From Pandoraea nosoerga (GTDB lineage Bacteria; Pseudomonadota; Gammaproteobacteria; Burkholderiales; Burkholderiaceae), in contig NZ_CABPSC010000008.1 in the NCBI RefSeq assembly GCF_902459585.1, forward strand, positions 157,792-221,791: a stretch of 64,000 nucleotides of DNA. The letters are read 5' to 3'. This document shows, in pieces, positions 43,506-52,898 of the stretch. How positions within the stretch are numbered: position 1 is the stretch's first letter; the number at the start of each line of letters is the position of its first letter. The notes beneath the pieces are model-generated. The model was not told the origin of the DNA and ran no database searches. It worked only from the letters and a program-made list of their open reading frames with translations. Made by a program: the position numbers and the translations under genes.

Positions 43506-43670
43506 GTGCCTGTTTCGGTGCGTGCATGAGATTGCTCATGTTGCCGCAGCGGCGACGATGGCGTCGGCCCTGAGATCTGCGTAGTAGTCCTACACGCTAC
43601 CGGAAATACCAGAAAGTTCCCAGTTTCGAATATCCCGCCAATTCTACTTATCAAAAAACCGGCGCCAACG

Positions 43671-43701
43671 AAAAAACCCGCACGGCATTAAACCGTGCGG
43701 G
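43671..43701 (-). terminator. Intrinsic terminator after tRNA-Pro
   Basis: Read leftwards, CCCGCACGG (43701-43693), loop TTTAATG and CCGTGCGGG (43685-43677) form a perfect 9-bp stem followed by T6, just after the tRNA 3' end. Confidence 0.9.
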
Positions 43702-43708
43702 TTCCGAA

Positions 43709-43786
<78 letters not shown>

Positions 43787-44065
43787 TGAGAGACGCATCG
43801 TTTGGATGCATCGCTCGAAAGCAGGCGATTATAGCAGAGCTTTTCGCGGAAAAGGAAGGGCTCATGCGCGTTGGATGCATATTTTTTTGCGCCCCGCGAA
43901 ATCTCGCCGCACGCGGCCCGCGCCGCGCATCGCGCAGCCGCCTTCGACATCCGCCACCCGGCGCTTCACCGTTCCGCTCGTTTGCCGATGATGGTTATTC
44001 CGGATGTCGCAATCAAGGGCCCTCACGATAATGGAATCCTGCCTATCGAAGCTCGGAGACAAGCG

Positions 44066-45754
44066 ATGTCGCACATCCAGGGGTTCGAGGCCGCGCGCGA
44101 CCTGCTGCTCGCGCAGCGCGCCCACTACGACGTGGCGTACCGTGATTTCCGCTGGCCCGTACTCTCGCAGTTCAACTGGGCGCTGGACTTCTTCGATCCC
44201 CAGGCCCAAGGCAACGACAATCCCGCACTGTGGATCGTCGAAGAAGACGGCCGGCAAGCACGCCTGTCGTTTCGCGAGATGTCGGAACGCTCCAATCGCG
44301 TCGCCAATTTTCTACGGGCACAAGGTGTGGTGCGCGGCGATCGCGTCCTGCTCATGCTGCCCAATCAGGTCGAGCTATGGGATCTCATGCTCGCCTGCAT
44401 GAAGCTCGGCACCGTCATGATCCCCGCCACGACGCTGCTCGCCGCCGCAGACCTCGTCGACCGGCTCGAGCGCGGGCGCGTGCGCCACGTCGTCACCACC
44501 TCGCGCGACGCCGCCAAGTTCGCCAACCTGCCCGGCGACTATCGCCGCATTGCCGTCGGCAACCCAACTCCCGACGGCTGGACCTCGCTCGCGCCCGCCT
44601 ACGAAATGCCGCGCAACTTCACGCCGGACGGCGTCACGCTCGCCACCGATCCGCTACTGCTTTACTTCACCTCGGGCACCACGTCGCGTCCGAAGCTCGT
44701 GCTGCATACGCACCAGAGCTACCCGGTCGGCCACCTCGCCACGATGTACTGGCTCGGCCTGCAGCCCGGCGACGTGCACTGGAACATCAGCTCGCCCGGG
44801 TGGGCGAAGCATGCCTGGAGTTGCTTCTTTGCGCCATGGAACGCGGGCGCGACCATCTTCATTTACAACTTTTCCCGTTTCGACGCGCGCGCGGCCCTGG
44901 AGACGGCAGCACGCTGCGGCGTGACCACGCTGTGCGCTCCCCCGACCGTCTGGCGCATGATGATTCAGGAAGATCTCACTCGCCACGCGGTGAAGTTTCG
45001 CGAACTGATCGGCGCGGGCGAGCCGCTCAATCCCGAAGTCATCGAACAGGTGCGGCGGGCGTGGAACATCACGATTCGCGACGGCTACGGTCAGACGGAA
45101 ACATGCTGCCAGATCGGCAACTCGCCGGGGCAGACGGTGAAGCCGGGCGCGATGGGCCGCCCCATGCCGGGCTATCGCGTCGTGCTTCTCGATCACAACG
45201 GCGCCGAGGCCGACGAGGGCGAGATCGCGCTCGTCCTGTCGCCGCGTCCGACCGGCCTCATGCAGGGCTATGAGGACGACTGCGAGAAGACCACCGACGC
45301 AATGCGCGACGGCTACTACCACACCGGCGATGTCGCGATGCGCGACGAACGCGGCTACTTCACCTACGTCGGCCGTGCGGATGACGTGTTCAAGGCGTCC
45401 GACTATCGCATCAGTCCGTTCGAACTCGAAAGCGAGCTCATCAAGCATCCCGCCGTGGCCGAGGCCGGCGTTGTGCCAAGCCCCGACCCCGTGCGGCTCG
45501 CGGTGCCCAAAGCGTTTATCGCGCTGCGTGCCGGCTTTCGCGCCGATGAGACGCTGGCGCTCGACATCCTGCGCTTTTGCCGCGATCATCTCGCGCCGTA
45601 CAAGCGCATCCGGCGCATCGAATTCTGCGACTTGCCGAAGACGATCTCGGGGAAGATCCGCCGCGTCGAGTTGCGCCGCACGGAAGAAGGCCGCAGCCTC
45701 GACACCCGCCGCCAGATGGAATTCTGGGATGTGGATTTCGCCGACCTGAAGTGA
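44066..45754 (+). CDS. AMP-dependent acyl-CoA synthetase/ligase
   Basis: The 562-residue enzyme has the adenylate-forming motifs: P-loop YFTSGTTSRPKLVLHTH (about residues 196-212), DGYGQTETC (A5), YYHTGDVAMRDERGYFTYVGRADDVFK (A7-A8) and the C-terminal catalytic Lys in LPKTISGKIRRVELR. The HWNISSPGWAKHAWSCFFAPWNAGA segment resembles acetyl-CoA-synthetase-like and medium-chain ligases of the ACSM/benzoate-ligase branch. It activates a carboxylate to acyl-CoA via acyl-AMP; the acid is unknown. GGAGA precedes the ATG at 44066. It is divergent from tRNA-Pro. Confidence 0.92.
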   Translation: MSHIQGFEAARDLLLAQRAHYDVAYRDFRWPVLSQFNWALDFFDPQAQGNDNPALWIVEEDGRQARLSFREMSERSNRVANFLRAQGVVRGDRVLLMLPNQVELWDLMLACMKLGTVMIPATTLLAAADLVDRLERGRVRHVVTTSRDAAKFANLPGDYRRIAVGNPTPDGWTSLAPAYEMPRNFTPDGVTLATDPLLLYFTSGTTSRPKLVLHTHQSYPVGHLATMYWLGLQPGDVHWNISSPGWAKHAWSCFFAPWNAGATIFIYNFSRFDARAALETAARCGVTTLCAPPTVWRMMIQEDLTRHAVKFRELIGAGEPLNPEVIEQVRRAWNITIRDGYGQTETCCQIGNSPGQTVKPGAMGRPMPGYRVVLLDHNGAEADEGEIALVLSPRPTGLMQGYEDDCEKTTDAMRDGYYHTGDVAMRDERGYFTYVGRADDVFKASDYRISPFELESELIKHPAVAEAGVVPSPDPVRLAVPKAFIALRAGFRADETLALDILRFCRDHLAPYKRIRRIEFCDLPKTISGKIRRVELRRTEEGRSLDTRRQMEFWDVDFADLK

Positions 45755-45800
45755 GCGTAGCGCCGCATCGGCCCCGAGGGGGCGCAGGCGAGCGTATTGC

Positions 45801-45830
45801 AAGCATTGGCAAGCATTGGCAAGCATTGCT
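45801..45830. repeat. 10-bp tandem repeat AAGCATTGGC x3, touching the TauE-gene stop
   Basis: Two exact AAGCATTGGC copies and a third ending CT fill 45801-45830, with a degenerate unit before them. The array ends at the first base of the stop codon of the minus-strand gene at 45830. Confidence 0.9.
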
Positions 45831-46603
45831 CAGCGCATATGCTGGACGACCAGTTCGGCGCCCAGCATGGCCAGCCCGACGAAGAAGCACCGGCGAAACA
45901 CCGGCGCGCTCACCCGCGCGCGCACCCACTGACCGAAGAACATGCCGCCCAGGGCCGGCGCGAGCGCGAGCAATGAGACGCCGATCGCATGGCCATGAAA
46001 GACGCCGTCGCGCGCAAGACCGGCCGCCAGCGCCAGCGTCGAGACGGTAAACGACAGGCCCAGCGCCTGCACGAGATCGTCCTTGTCGAGATCGAGCGCC
46101 TGCAGAAACGGTACTGCGGGAATCACGAATACGCCGGTGGCGGCCGTCACCAGCCCGGTCACGACACCGATGCCTGCGCCCACGGCACCGACGCGCGCGC
46201 CAGGCCAGCTTTTCGGCACGTGCAGGCGCACCGCCGCCAGGCCCAGCGCGGCGTAGGCGAGCAGCGCGACGCCCAGTGCCATCCCCGCCAGGTTGCCGCC
46301 ATTGGCCAGCCAGCCGCCGCCGGCCCAGGTGCCGAGGCAGATGCCGAGCAGCATCGGCCAAAGGCGTCTTGCCAGGGCGGCGAAGCGCGGGCCCGCCAGC
46401 AGTTGCCACACGTTGGTGACGAGCGACGGCACGATCAGCAGGGCGGCGGCTTCGGCCGTGGGCATGGCCAGGCCCAGCAGGCCGACGGCCACCGTTGGCA
46501 GACCGAGCCCGATCACGCCTTTGACGAAGCCGGCGAGCACGAAGGTGACGAGGCCCAGCCAGAGCAGGGGGACGAGATCGTTGAAGTGCTGAGTATTCAT
46601 CAT
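45830..46603 (-). CDS. TauE/SafE-family membrane permease
   Basis: The 257-residue protein has about eight membrane helices and the family's duplicated pattern: VLAGFVKGVIGLGLPTVAVGLL near the N-terminus and GIGVVTGLVTAATGVFVIPAVPFLQ in the second half. TauE/SafE proteins export or import sulfite, sulfoacetate or other small organic anions. No sulfonate gene is adjacent, so the substrate is open. It is convergent with the acyl-CoA ligase gene and divergent from gshA. Confidence 0.92.
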   Translation of the reverse strand: MMNTQHFNDLVPLLWLGLVTFVLAGFVKGVIGLGLPTVAVGLLGLAMPTAEAAALLIVPSLVTNVWQLLAGPRFAALARRLWPMLLGICLGTWAGGGWLANGGNLAGMALGVALLAYAALGLAAVRLHVPKSWPGARVGAVGAGIGVVTGLVTAATGVFVIPAVPFLQALDLDKDDLVQALGLSFTVSTLALAAGLARDGVFHGHAIGVSLLALAPALGGMFFGQWVRARVSAPVFRRCFFVGLAMLGAELVVQHMR

Positions 46604-46720
46604 GCGGGCAGTATCGGTGCGCGGGCGCGCGTCGCCAATGCGGCATTCGCGCAGGGGGACTCAGGCTGGCGCTGAGGCTGGCACTCAAGCTGACGCCAAG
46701 GCTGGTTCTGTAGCTGGTAG

Positions 46721-46804
46721 TGGGGATGGCGCTGGGGATGGCGCTGGGGATGGCGCTGGGGATGGCGCCGGGGATGGCGCTGGGGATGGCGCCGGGGCGG
46801 CGCC
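46721..46804. repeat. 12-bp minisatellite (TGGGGATGGCGC) x6 plus a degenerate seventh unit
   Basis: Units begin at 46721, 46733, 46745, 46757, 46769 and 46781. Units 1-4 and 6 are exact; unit 5 starts with C. A degenerate CGGGGCGGCGCC follows. It occupies the 455-bp divergent gap (46604-47058) between the TauE-type gene and gshA. The repeat is open in several frames but is not supported as coding. Confidence 0.9.
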
Positions 46805-47058
46805 AGGACTCGCCTGCCGCGACCGGCGGGGCGCCCGACGCGCTTTGGCGTTTTCAGTTATGCTCAGGCCAAATTCGCGCCGTGCCGCGCATCGAGCGCG
46901 TCCACCGGAGTCCCACTTCGGCGGTCGTGCCGCCGCCGTCGGCACCCCGTAGACCCCAGTACGCCGCTGTCTCCCGTGCTTGCATGGTTCGTGCCATGCC
47001 CGCAGGGGCCGGCGTCGACAGCCATGCCAAGCATTGCGCCTGCCCAGAGGGATGGAAG

Positions 47059-48711
47059 TTGGAAAAACAGAATCGTCAACACGAACACGCCGGGCAAACC
47101 GGATACGCCGCCGCTCACGACACGCTCGATCGGCGCCTCGCGCTCGTCATGCAACCCACTCACCGCACCCTGCTCGGCGAGGGCTTGTCGGGCATCGAGC
47201 GTGAGACGCTGCGCGTCGAGAGCGACGGCGCGCTCGCCCTCACGCCGCACCCGCGTGCGCTCGGCTCCGCACTGACTAACGACGAAATCACCACCGATTA
47301 CTCCGAAGCGCTGCTCGAATTCATCACGCCGCCGCAGCACGACGCCGCCCAGGTCATCGCGCGTCTGCACGAAATCCACCAGTTCGCCTACCGCAAGCTC
47401 GGCGCGCAACTGCTGTGGAGCGATTCGATGCCGCCCGCGCTGCCGCCGGAAGACGTGATTCCCATCGCGGACTACGGCACGTCGCACATCGGCATGCTCA
47501 AGCACGTCTACCGTCGCGGCCTGGCGCTGCGCTACGGCAAGCCGATGCAATGCATCGCCGGCATCCACTACAACTTCTCGCTGGCCGAGCCGGTGTGGGA
47601 ACTGCTGCGCGAGAGCGAAGGCGCGAAGGAATCCGCACGCGACTACCAGTCGGCGCGCTACGTGGCGCTCATTCGCAATTTCCGCCGCTACAGCTGGTTG
47701 CTGATGTATCTGTTCGGCGCGTCGCCGGTCCTGCATGCCGAGTTCCTGCGCGGACGGCAACACGGCCTCGAGTCGTTCGACGAAGGCACGCTCGGCTTGC
47801 CCTATGCGACCAGCTTGCGTATGAGCGACCTGGGCTACCAGAACAGCGCACAGTCGGAAGTCTCGCCGTGCTACGACTGCCTGCCGAGCTACATCGACGC
47901 GCTCACACAGGCCGTCAGCCAGCCGCATCCCGCCTATGAGGCGCTCGGCACCAAGCGCAATGGCGAGTGGATCCAGCTCTCCACGAATTTGCTGCAGATC
48001 GAGAACGAGTTCTACGCCACCATCCGCCCCAAGCGCGTGACGTACAGCGGCGAGCGCCCCGTGCAAGCCCTCGCGCGCCGCGGCGTGCAGTACGTGGAAG
48101 TGCGCTGCATCGACATCGACCCGTTCCTGCCCGTCGGCATCGACGTCGACACGGCGCGCTTCATCGACGCCTTCTTGCTGTTTTGCGCGCTCGAAGACAG
48201 CCCGTCGTGCTCGAATGCCGAGAACATGGAGAATCGCGACAACTTCGCGCACGTCGTCAAGCAAGGGCGCAAGCCCGGCTTGATGCTGCATCGCGGCGGC
48301 GAGGCGATCACGCTGCTCGACTGGGCCGAGCAGTTGCTCGAGCGGATCGACCGCACGGCCGCCGCGTTCGACGCGCAGCGCGGCGGCGCGCATTACGCTC
48401 ACAGCATGGCGCTGCAGCGCGCGAAGGTGCGGGACGTCTCGCTCACGCCGTCCGCGCGCGTGATGGCGGCGCTCGAGCCGCTGCGCGGCACGAAGGGCGG
48501 CGCCTTTCAGGCGTTTGCGCTCGCGCAGAGCCAGCGCCACGCACAGACCTTGCGCGACATGCCGCTCGATGCCGCCGTTGTCGAACACTTCGAGACGCTC
48601 GCGCGCAAGTCGCTCGAGGCGCAGGCTGAACTCGAGCGCACACAGGTGGGTGATTTCGACGCCTTCGTCGCCGCCTATCGCGCCGGCACGCTCGGCACCG
48701 TGACGGTATGA
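47059..48711 (+). CDS. gshA: Glutamate-cysteine ligase (E. coli GshA type; TTG start)
   Basis: The protein has 550 residues from TTG 47059, which is preceded by AGAGGG at 7 bp; ATGs at 46984 and 46996 lack ribosome sites. Conserved blocks follow E. coli GshA throughout: [105 protein letters not shown] and EGRKPG-like QGRKPGLML. It joins glutamate and cysteine, the first and rate-limiting step of glutathione synthesis, in the cytoplasm. A strong terminator follows. gshB is not in the window. Confidence 0.93.
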   Translation: MEKQNRQHEHAGQTGYAAAHDTLDRRLALVMQPTHRTLLGEGLSGIERETLRVESDGALALTPHPRALGSALTNDEITTDYSEALLEFITPPQHDAAQVIARLHEIHQFAYRKLGAQLLWSDSMPPALPPEDVIPIADYGTSHIGMLKHVYRRGLALRYGKPMQCIAGIHYNFSLAEPVWELLRESEGAKESARDYQSARYVALIRNFRRYSWLLMYLFGASPVLHAEFLRGRQHGLESFDEGTLGLPYATSLRMSDLGYQNSAQSEVSPCYDCLPSYIDALTQAVSQPHPAYEALGTKRNGEWIQLSTNLLQIENEFYATIRPKRVTYSGERPVQALARRGVQYVEVRCIDIDPFLPVGIDVDTARFIDAFLLFCALEDSPSCSNAENMENRDNFAHVVKQGRKPGLMLHRGGEAITLLDWAEQLLERIDRTAAAFDAQRGGAHYAHSMALQRAKVRDVSLTPSARVMAALEPLRGTKGGAFQAFALAQSQRHAQTLRDMPLDAAVVEHFETLARKSLEAQAELERTQVGDFDAFVAAYRAGTLGTVTV

Positions 48712-48746
48712 CGGCGCGCCGCGCGCCCTCGCACGCATGATGTGCC

Positions 48747-48774
48747 AAGAGCGCCTCGCGAGGCGCTCTTTTTT
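48747..48774 (+). terminator. Intrinsic terminator of gshA
   Basis: AAGAGCGCCT (48747-48756), loop CGCG and AGGCGCTCTT (48761-48770) form a perfect 10-bp stem merging into a T6 tract (48769-48774). Confidence 0.92.
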
Positions 48775-48814
48775 GCTTTGCAGGGCCGGCCGCACACGCC
48801 GCGTGGGTCGCTGC

Positions 48815-48888
48815 TCGCCTGGGTGTCGCCTGGGTGTCGCCCGGATGTCGCCCGGGTGTCGCTCAGGTCGCCTGGGTCACCTGGGGTG
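48815..48888. repeat. 11-bp tandem repeat (TCGCCTGGGTG) x4 plus 9-bp derivatives
   Basis: Units start at 48815, 48826, 48837 and 48848 (the first two exact, the next two with one or two changes), then two 9-bp versions and a final degenerate unit. The array lies between the gshA terminator and the 3' end of azlD. Confidence 0.85.
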
Positions 48889-48900
48889 CTTCGGCCGCAT

Positions 48901-49224
48901 TCAGCCGAGTACACCCAACTGCCAGGTGAAGAAAACGGCAAGGCCGACGCCGATGGTGAGCAACTGGTGACGCGTCGCGGCGCACACGGCAATGGCGGCG
49001 AGCGCAGCGACCAACTGCGCGTTGCGCCACGTCAGCTCCAGCCCCTCGCCGTGCGGCGCAAGCGTCATCGGCACGATGATCGCCGTGAGCACCGTCACCG
49101 GCACGAACGACAGCGCTTCGCGCAGCCACTCGGGAAAACGCACGCGGTCGCCGAGCACGAAGATGCCGGCCTTGACCGCGAACGTCACTGCCGCCATGCC
49201 GAGAATGGCAAGGACGTAGTTCAT
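48901..49224 (-). CDS. azlD: AzlD-family branched-chain amino-acid exporter, small subunit
   Basis: The 107-residue protein has four membrane helices (LAILGMAAVTFAVKAGIFVLG, LSFVPVTVLTAIIVPMTL, LVAALAAIAVCAAT, LLTIGVGLAVFFTW) in the AzlD pattern, including the P-V/A-x-x-T-A helix 2. With AzlC it forms the exporter (BrnFE/YgaZH type) for branched-chain amino acids or analogues. Its ATG overlaps the azlC stop by 4 bp, so the two are translationally coupled. Confidence 0.92.
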   Translation of the reverse strand: MNYVLAILGMAAVTFAVKAGIFVLGDRVRFPEWLREALSFVPVTVLTAIIVPMTLAPHGEGLELTWRNAQLVAALAAIAVCAATRHQLLTIGVGLAVFFTWQLGVLG

Positions 49225-50051
49225 CGTGCACCTCCGGCCGACGAGCCAGGGGCGCGGGTCGCCGTCCCGCCGGGCGTGTTGTCGCGCCCGGCGTCGTTGC
49301 CCGCAGCGCGCTCGTGCGACGTGTCCTGCGTCGCCCGGTGCTGCTCGCCATCGCGACGCTGCCGATGCAACGCCGCCATCCCGGCGGCAATGCCAAGCGC
49401 GACAGCCGCGAGCAGACCGAGCTTGTAAGGCAGTCCCCGGCAAAGGTACGCCGCGGCGCCCGCGACGACCGTCGCCACCGCCCACGGCATGCGCGCCATC
49501 TGCGGCACGATGATGGCGATGAACGTGGCCACCATCGCGAAGTCGAGGCCAAGCGTCTGCAGACGGGGAAACGCCGCGCCGAACAGCAGCCCGGCGAGTG
49601 TCCACAACTGCCAGTTCAGATACATCGACAGCCCGGAGCCGAGGAAGTACCAGTGACCGAGCGCATCGTCGGGATGCCGGTGAAAGTAGCTGCTCGTGAC
49701 GGCGAACGTCTCGTCGGTGAGCAGCAAGCCCAGCGTCACGCGCCACCGCGCATTCAGATGGCGCACGTGTGGCAGCAGGTTGGCCGCGTAGAGCATGTGG
49801 CGCAGATTCACGATCAACGTGGTCGCCCACAGCACGGCGTAGCCCACGCCGGTGGCGAAGAGTCCCGCCGCGATGAACTGGCTCGACCCGGCGAACACGG
49901 TGAGCGACATGAGCTGGCCATGCCACGGGGCCAGCGGCGTACTGGCGACGAGCGCGCCGAAAATGAGCCCGAAGGGCGCTGCGCCGACGATCATCGGCAC
50001 GGTGTCGCGGGCGCCGGCGAGGAAGCTGCCCGCGCGTGAAGGAACCGGCAT
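49221..50051 (-). CDS. azlC: AzlC-family branched-chain amino-acid exporter, large subunit
   Basis: The 276-residue protein has seven to eight membrane helices with the AzlC landmarks DTVPMIVGAAPFGLIFG, TVFAGSSQFIAAGLFA, LRHMLYAANLLPHV, LTDETFAVTSSY and MYLNWQLWTLAGLLFG. Unlike most members it carries a hydrophilic C-terminal tail of about 50 residues (HRQRRDGEQHRATQDT onward). The ATG at 50051 has AGGA 9 bp upstream; ATGs at 50090 and 50111 are weaker. It is first in the azlCD operon. Confidence 0.92.
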   Translation of the reverse strand: MPVPSRAGSFLAGARDTVPMIVGAAPFGLIFGALVASTPLAPWHGQLMSLTVFAGSSQFIAAGLFATGVGYAVLWATTLIVNLRHMLYAANLLPHVRHLNARWRVTLGLLLTDETFAVTSSYFHRHPDDALGHWYFLGSGLSMYLNWQLWTLAGLLFGAAFPRLQTLGLDFAMVATFIAIIVPQMARMPWAVATVVAGAAAYLCRGLPYKLGLLAAVALGIAAGMAALHRQRRDGEQHRATQDTSHERAAGNDAGRDNTPGGTATRAPGSSAGGAR

Positions 50052-50168
50052 GAGGAACGATCCTGAACGTTGAGACGATGGGGCGAGCATACCGCGCATG
50101 CCGCCGGCCACGCTTGTACGTTCTTGCGATTCGCCCGCCGAGGCCGCCGGCGGGTTGCCGGCCCGGAC

Positions 50169-50193
50169 AAAAACGGCCGCCCGAAGGCGGCCG
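50169..50193 (-). terminator. Intrinsic terminator after the PBP1A gene
   Basis: Read leftwards, CGGCCGCC (50193-50186), loop TTCG and GGCGGCCG (50181-50174) are followed by T5. The very stable TTCG tetraloop hairpin ends the mrcA transcript. Confidence 0.92.
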
Positions 50194-50223
50194 CAGGCGC
50201 TGCCGGTTCGCGATCCGCTGTGC

Positions 50224-52764
50224 TCAGGGATGCTTGAACAGGTCGAGAATGCGCGCCTTTTCGCTCGAATCGACGCCGGGCGACGGCGCCTGGCCGGCGG
50301 CCGGCGGCGGGGCGGCGGGCGAGGGCGAGCCGCCGCCGAAGAGCGGCAGCGAGAAGCCGCCGCTGTTCTCGTCGATGCCGATGCTCGCCACGAAGCCGTT
50401 GCCCGGGACCTTGTCCGATTCGTAGAGCTCGCCGTTGATCACCGTCACGCCCGACGGCATCGGCATTTGCTGCTGCGGCACGCCGTTGAGCGCCACGCCC
50501 ATGTACTTCGTCCATACCGGCAGCGCCAGTTGCGCGCCGAACTCCCGGCTGCCGAGCGTCCTCGGCTGGTCGAAACCGAGCCAGGCCACCGCCACGAGCG
50601 AATGCTGATAGCCGGCGAACCAGCCGTCGAGCGCGTCGTTGGTCGTGCCGGTCTTGCCGGCCAGATCGCCGCGCCTGAGCACGTTCGTGCCCGAGCCGGT
50701 GCCGCGCTGCGCCACCGTCTGCAGCAGACTGTTCATGATGTAGGCGTTGGGCGCCGAAATGGCGCGCGCGGCGTTCACGCCGGCAATGACCGGCGTGGCC
50801 TTGTTGAGGACATTGCCGCGCGCGTCTCGGATCTCGGCGATCAGGTACGGCGCTACGCGGTAGCCGCCGTTGGCGAACACGGCATACGCGCCCGCCAGCT
50901 GCAGCGGCGTGGTGGCGCCCGCGCCCAGCGCCATCGGCAGATACGGCGGCACCTTGTCGGCGTCGAAGCCGAAGCGCGTGGCGTATTCCTGCGTGTACTG
51001 GGTGCCGGCGAACTGCAGCAGACGGATGGCGACGAGGTTCTTCGAGCGTTGCAAGCCCTCGCGCACGGTCATCGGGCCGCTGAAGGCGTCATCGTCGTGC
51101 GGATCCCAGGCCTGGCCGCCGGTCTGCGACGGCGGCAGGTTGAGCGGGCCGTCCATCACCATCGTCGCGGGGCTCACGCCTTTCTCGATGGCCGCCGAAT
51201 ACACCACCGGCTTGAACGTCGAGCCGGGCTGACGCCACGCCTGCGTGGCGCGGTTGAACTTGCTCTGGTTGAAGTCGAAGCCGCCGACGAGCGCGCGAAT
51301 CGCACCATCGTCCGGCGAGAGCGACACGAGCGAGCCCTGCACTTGCGGCAATTGCGTGATGCGCCACTTGCCGCGCGCGTCCTTCATCACGCGAATGATC
51401 GAGCCCGGACGGATGCGCAGCTTCTCGCTCGCCTTGGCCGAGAGCGACGGGGCCGCGAAGCCGATACCGTCGCCGGAGACGACGACCGCGTCGCCCGAGA
51501 GCGGCACCGCCGTGACCTGCGACGCGCTTGCCGCGACCACGACGGCGGCGATCAGATCGCCGTTGTCCGGATGTTCGAGCAGCGTGTCTTCGATGAGTTG
51601 CTGACGATCGGGCATGGCCGCGGGCAGCTCCACGAAGCCCTCGGGCCCGCGATAGCTGTGACGTCGCTCGTAGTCGAGCACGCCCATGCGCACCGCTTCA
51701 TACGCGGCCTGCTGCTTCTTCGAATCGATGGTCGTGATAACGCTCAGGCCGCGCGTGTAGGCGTCGTCCTTGTACTCGTCGTACACGGCCTGGCGCACCA
51801 TTTCGGCCACGTACTCCGCATGCACGTTGTACTCGTTGCCCGACGTGCGCGTGCGGATCGGCTCGTGCAGGGCGTCTTCGTATTGACCGCGCGTGATGTA
51901 GCCCAGATCGAGCATGCGCTTGAGGATGTACTCCTGACGGATCTTCGCGCGCTTGGGATTGACGATCGGGTTGTAGGCGGACGGCGCCTTGGGCAGGCCG
52001 GCGAGCATGGCGGCTTCGCCGAGCGTGATGTCCTTCAGATCCTTGCCGAAGTAGATGCGCGCGGCGCTCGCGAACCCGTAGGCGCGCTGCCCCAGATAGA
52101 TCTGGTTCATGTACAGCTCGAGAATCTTGTCCTTCGACAGCGCGGATTCGATCTTGTACGCCAGCAGCATTTCGTAGATCTTGCGCGTGGCCGTCTTCTC
52201 GCGCGAGAGGAAGAAATTGCGCGCGACCTGCATGGTGATCGTGCTCGCGCCCTGCGCCGCGCCGCCGTGCAGCACGTCCGACACGCCGGCACGCAGAATG
52301 CCGATGAAGTCCACGCCGCCGTGATCGTAGAAGCGGTAGTCCTCGATCGCGAGCACGGCCTTCTTCATCACGTCGGGAATCTGGTCGATGGTCACGAGGC
52401 TGCGGCGTTCCTCGCCGAACTCGCCGATCAGCACGTTATCGGACGTGTACACGCGCAGCGGCACCTTCGGCCGGTAATCGGTGATGACATCGAGCGGCGG
52501 CAGGTTCGGCCGCATGACGATGAGCGCATAGCCCACGAGCAGCGCACCGACGATCGCCAGTCCGCCGAGCGAGGCGATGACGACGCCGAGCGTGCCAAAG
52601 CCGCGTTGGGCGCCAACACGACCCAAGTAACCAGAGCGACCGGAACTTTCCGGGGAGCCGGGGCCCGGATCATGGCTCGAAGGCGTCCGGGAGAGGGAGA
52701 CGGGGGAATTGCGGTGCGCCGCACGGGACGGCGCACGAGGCGGCAAACAATGCTTCAAGGACAT
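50224..52764 (-). CDS. mrcA: Class A penicillin-binding protein 1A
   Basis: The 846-residue bifunctional enzyme has a proline/serine-rich cytoplasmic tail (about 1-60), one membrane anchor (LGVVIASLGGLAIVGALLVGYAL), the GT51 glycosyltransferase domain (AIEDYRFYDHGGVDFIGILRA, GASTITMQVARNFFL, KILELYMNQIYLGQRAYG), an OB-like insert typical of PBP1A, and the transpeptidase domain with PGSTFKP, SKN and KTGTTN. It polymerises and cross-links peptidoglycan in the periplasm. The C-terminal tail is Gly/Pro/Ala-rich. The unknown-length N-tail makes ATG 52764 the best but not the only start. Confidence 0.95.
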   Translation of the reverse strand: MSLKHCLPPRAPSRAAHRNSPVSLSRTPSSHDPGPGSPESSGRSGYLGRVGAQRGFGTLGVVIASLGGLAIVGALLVGYALIVMRPNLPPLDVITDYRPKVPLRVYTSDNVLIGEFGEERRSLVTIDQIPDVMKKAVLAIEDYRFYDHGGVDFIGILRAGVSDVLHGGAAQGASTITMQVARNFFLSREKTATRKIYEMLLAYKIESALSKDKILELYMNQIYLGQRAYGFASAARIYFGKDLKDITLGEAAMLAGLPKAPSAYNPIVNPKRAKIRQEYILKRMLDLGYITRGQYEDALHEPIRTRTSGNEYNVHAEYVAEMVRQAVYDEYKDDAYTRGLSVITTIDSKKQQAAYEAVRMGVLDYERRHSYRGPEGFVELPAAMPDRQQLIEDTLLEHPDNGDLIAAVVVAASASQVTAVPLSGDAVVVSGDGIGFAAPSLSAKASEKLRIRPGSIIRVMKDARGKWRITQLPQVQGSLVSLSPDDGAIRALVGGFDFNQSKFNRATQAWRQPGSTFKPVVYSAAIEKGVSPATMVMDGPLNLPPSQTGGQAWDPHDDDAFSGPMTVREGLQRSKNLVAIRLLQFAGTQYTQEYATRFGFDADKVPPYLPMALGAGATTPLQLAGAYAVFANGGYRVAPYLIAEIRDARGNVLNKATPVIAGVNAARAISAPNAYIMNSLLQTVAQRGTGSGTNVLRRGDLAGKTGTTNDALDGWFAGYQHSLVAVAWLGFDQPRTLGSREFGAQLALPVWTKYMGVALNGVPQQQMPMPSGVTVINGELYESDKVPGNGFVASIGIDENSGGFSLPLFGGGSPSPAAPPPAAGQAPSPGVDSSEKARILDLFKHP

Positions 52765-52898
52765 ACCCAACGAAAATTGCAGGATGGGAACAGGCCAGCC
52801 GGCCTAGCGCTGCGTGGATCCCCGCCGCGCGGCGAAATCGGTGCAGTATGCCATGCCCGGCGCGAGCCCCTCCAAAAATCGGGAGGCACGGCCACCGC

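Noticed and set aside
46685-46945. Minus-strand frame encoding Pro-Ala-Pro-Ser repeats, and plus-strand Gly-Asp-Gly-Ala repeats, over the 12-bp minisatellite
   Set aside because: Any 12-bp repeat without stops gives such frames; there is no ribosome site or conserved flanking sequence, and gshA supports a start downstream.
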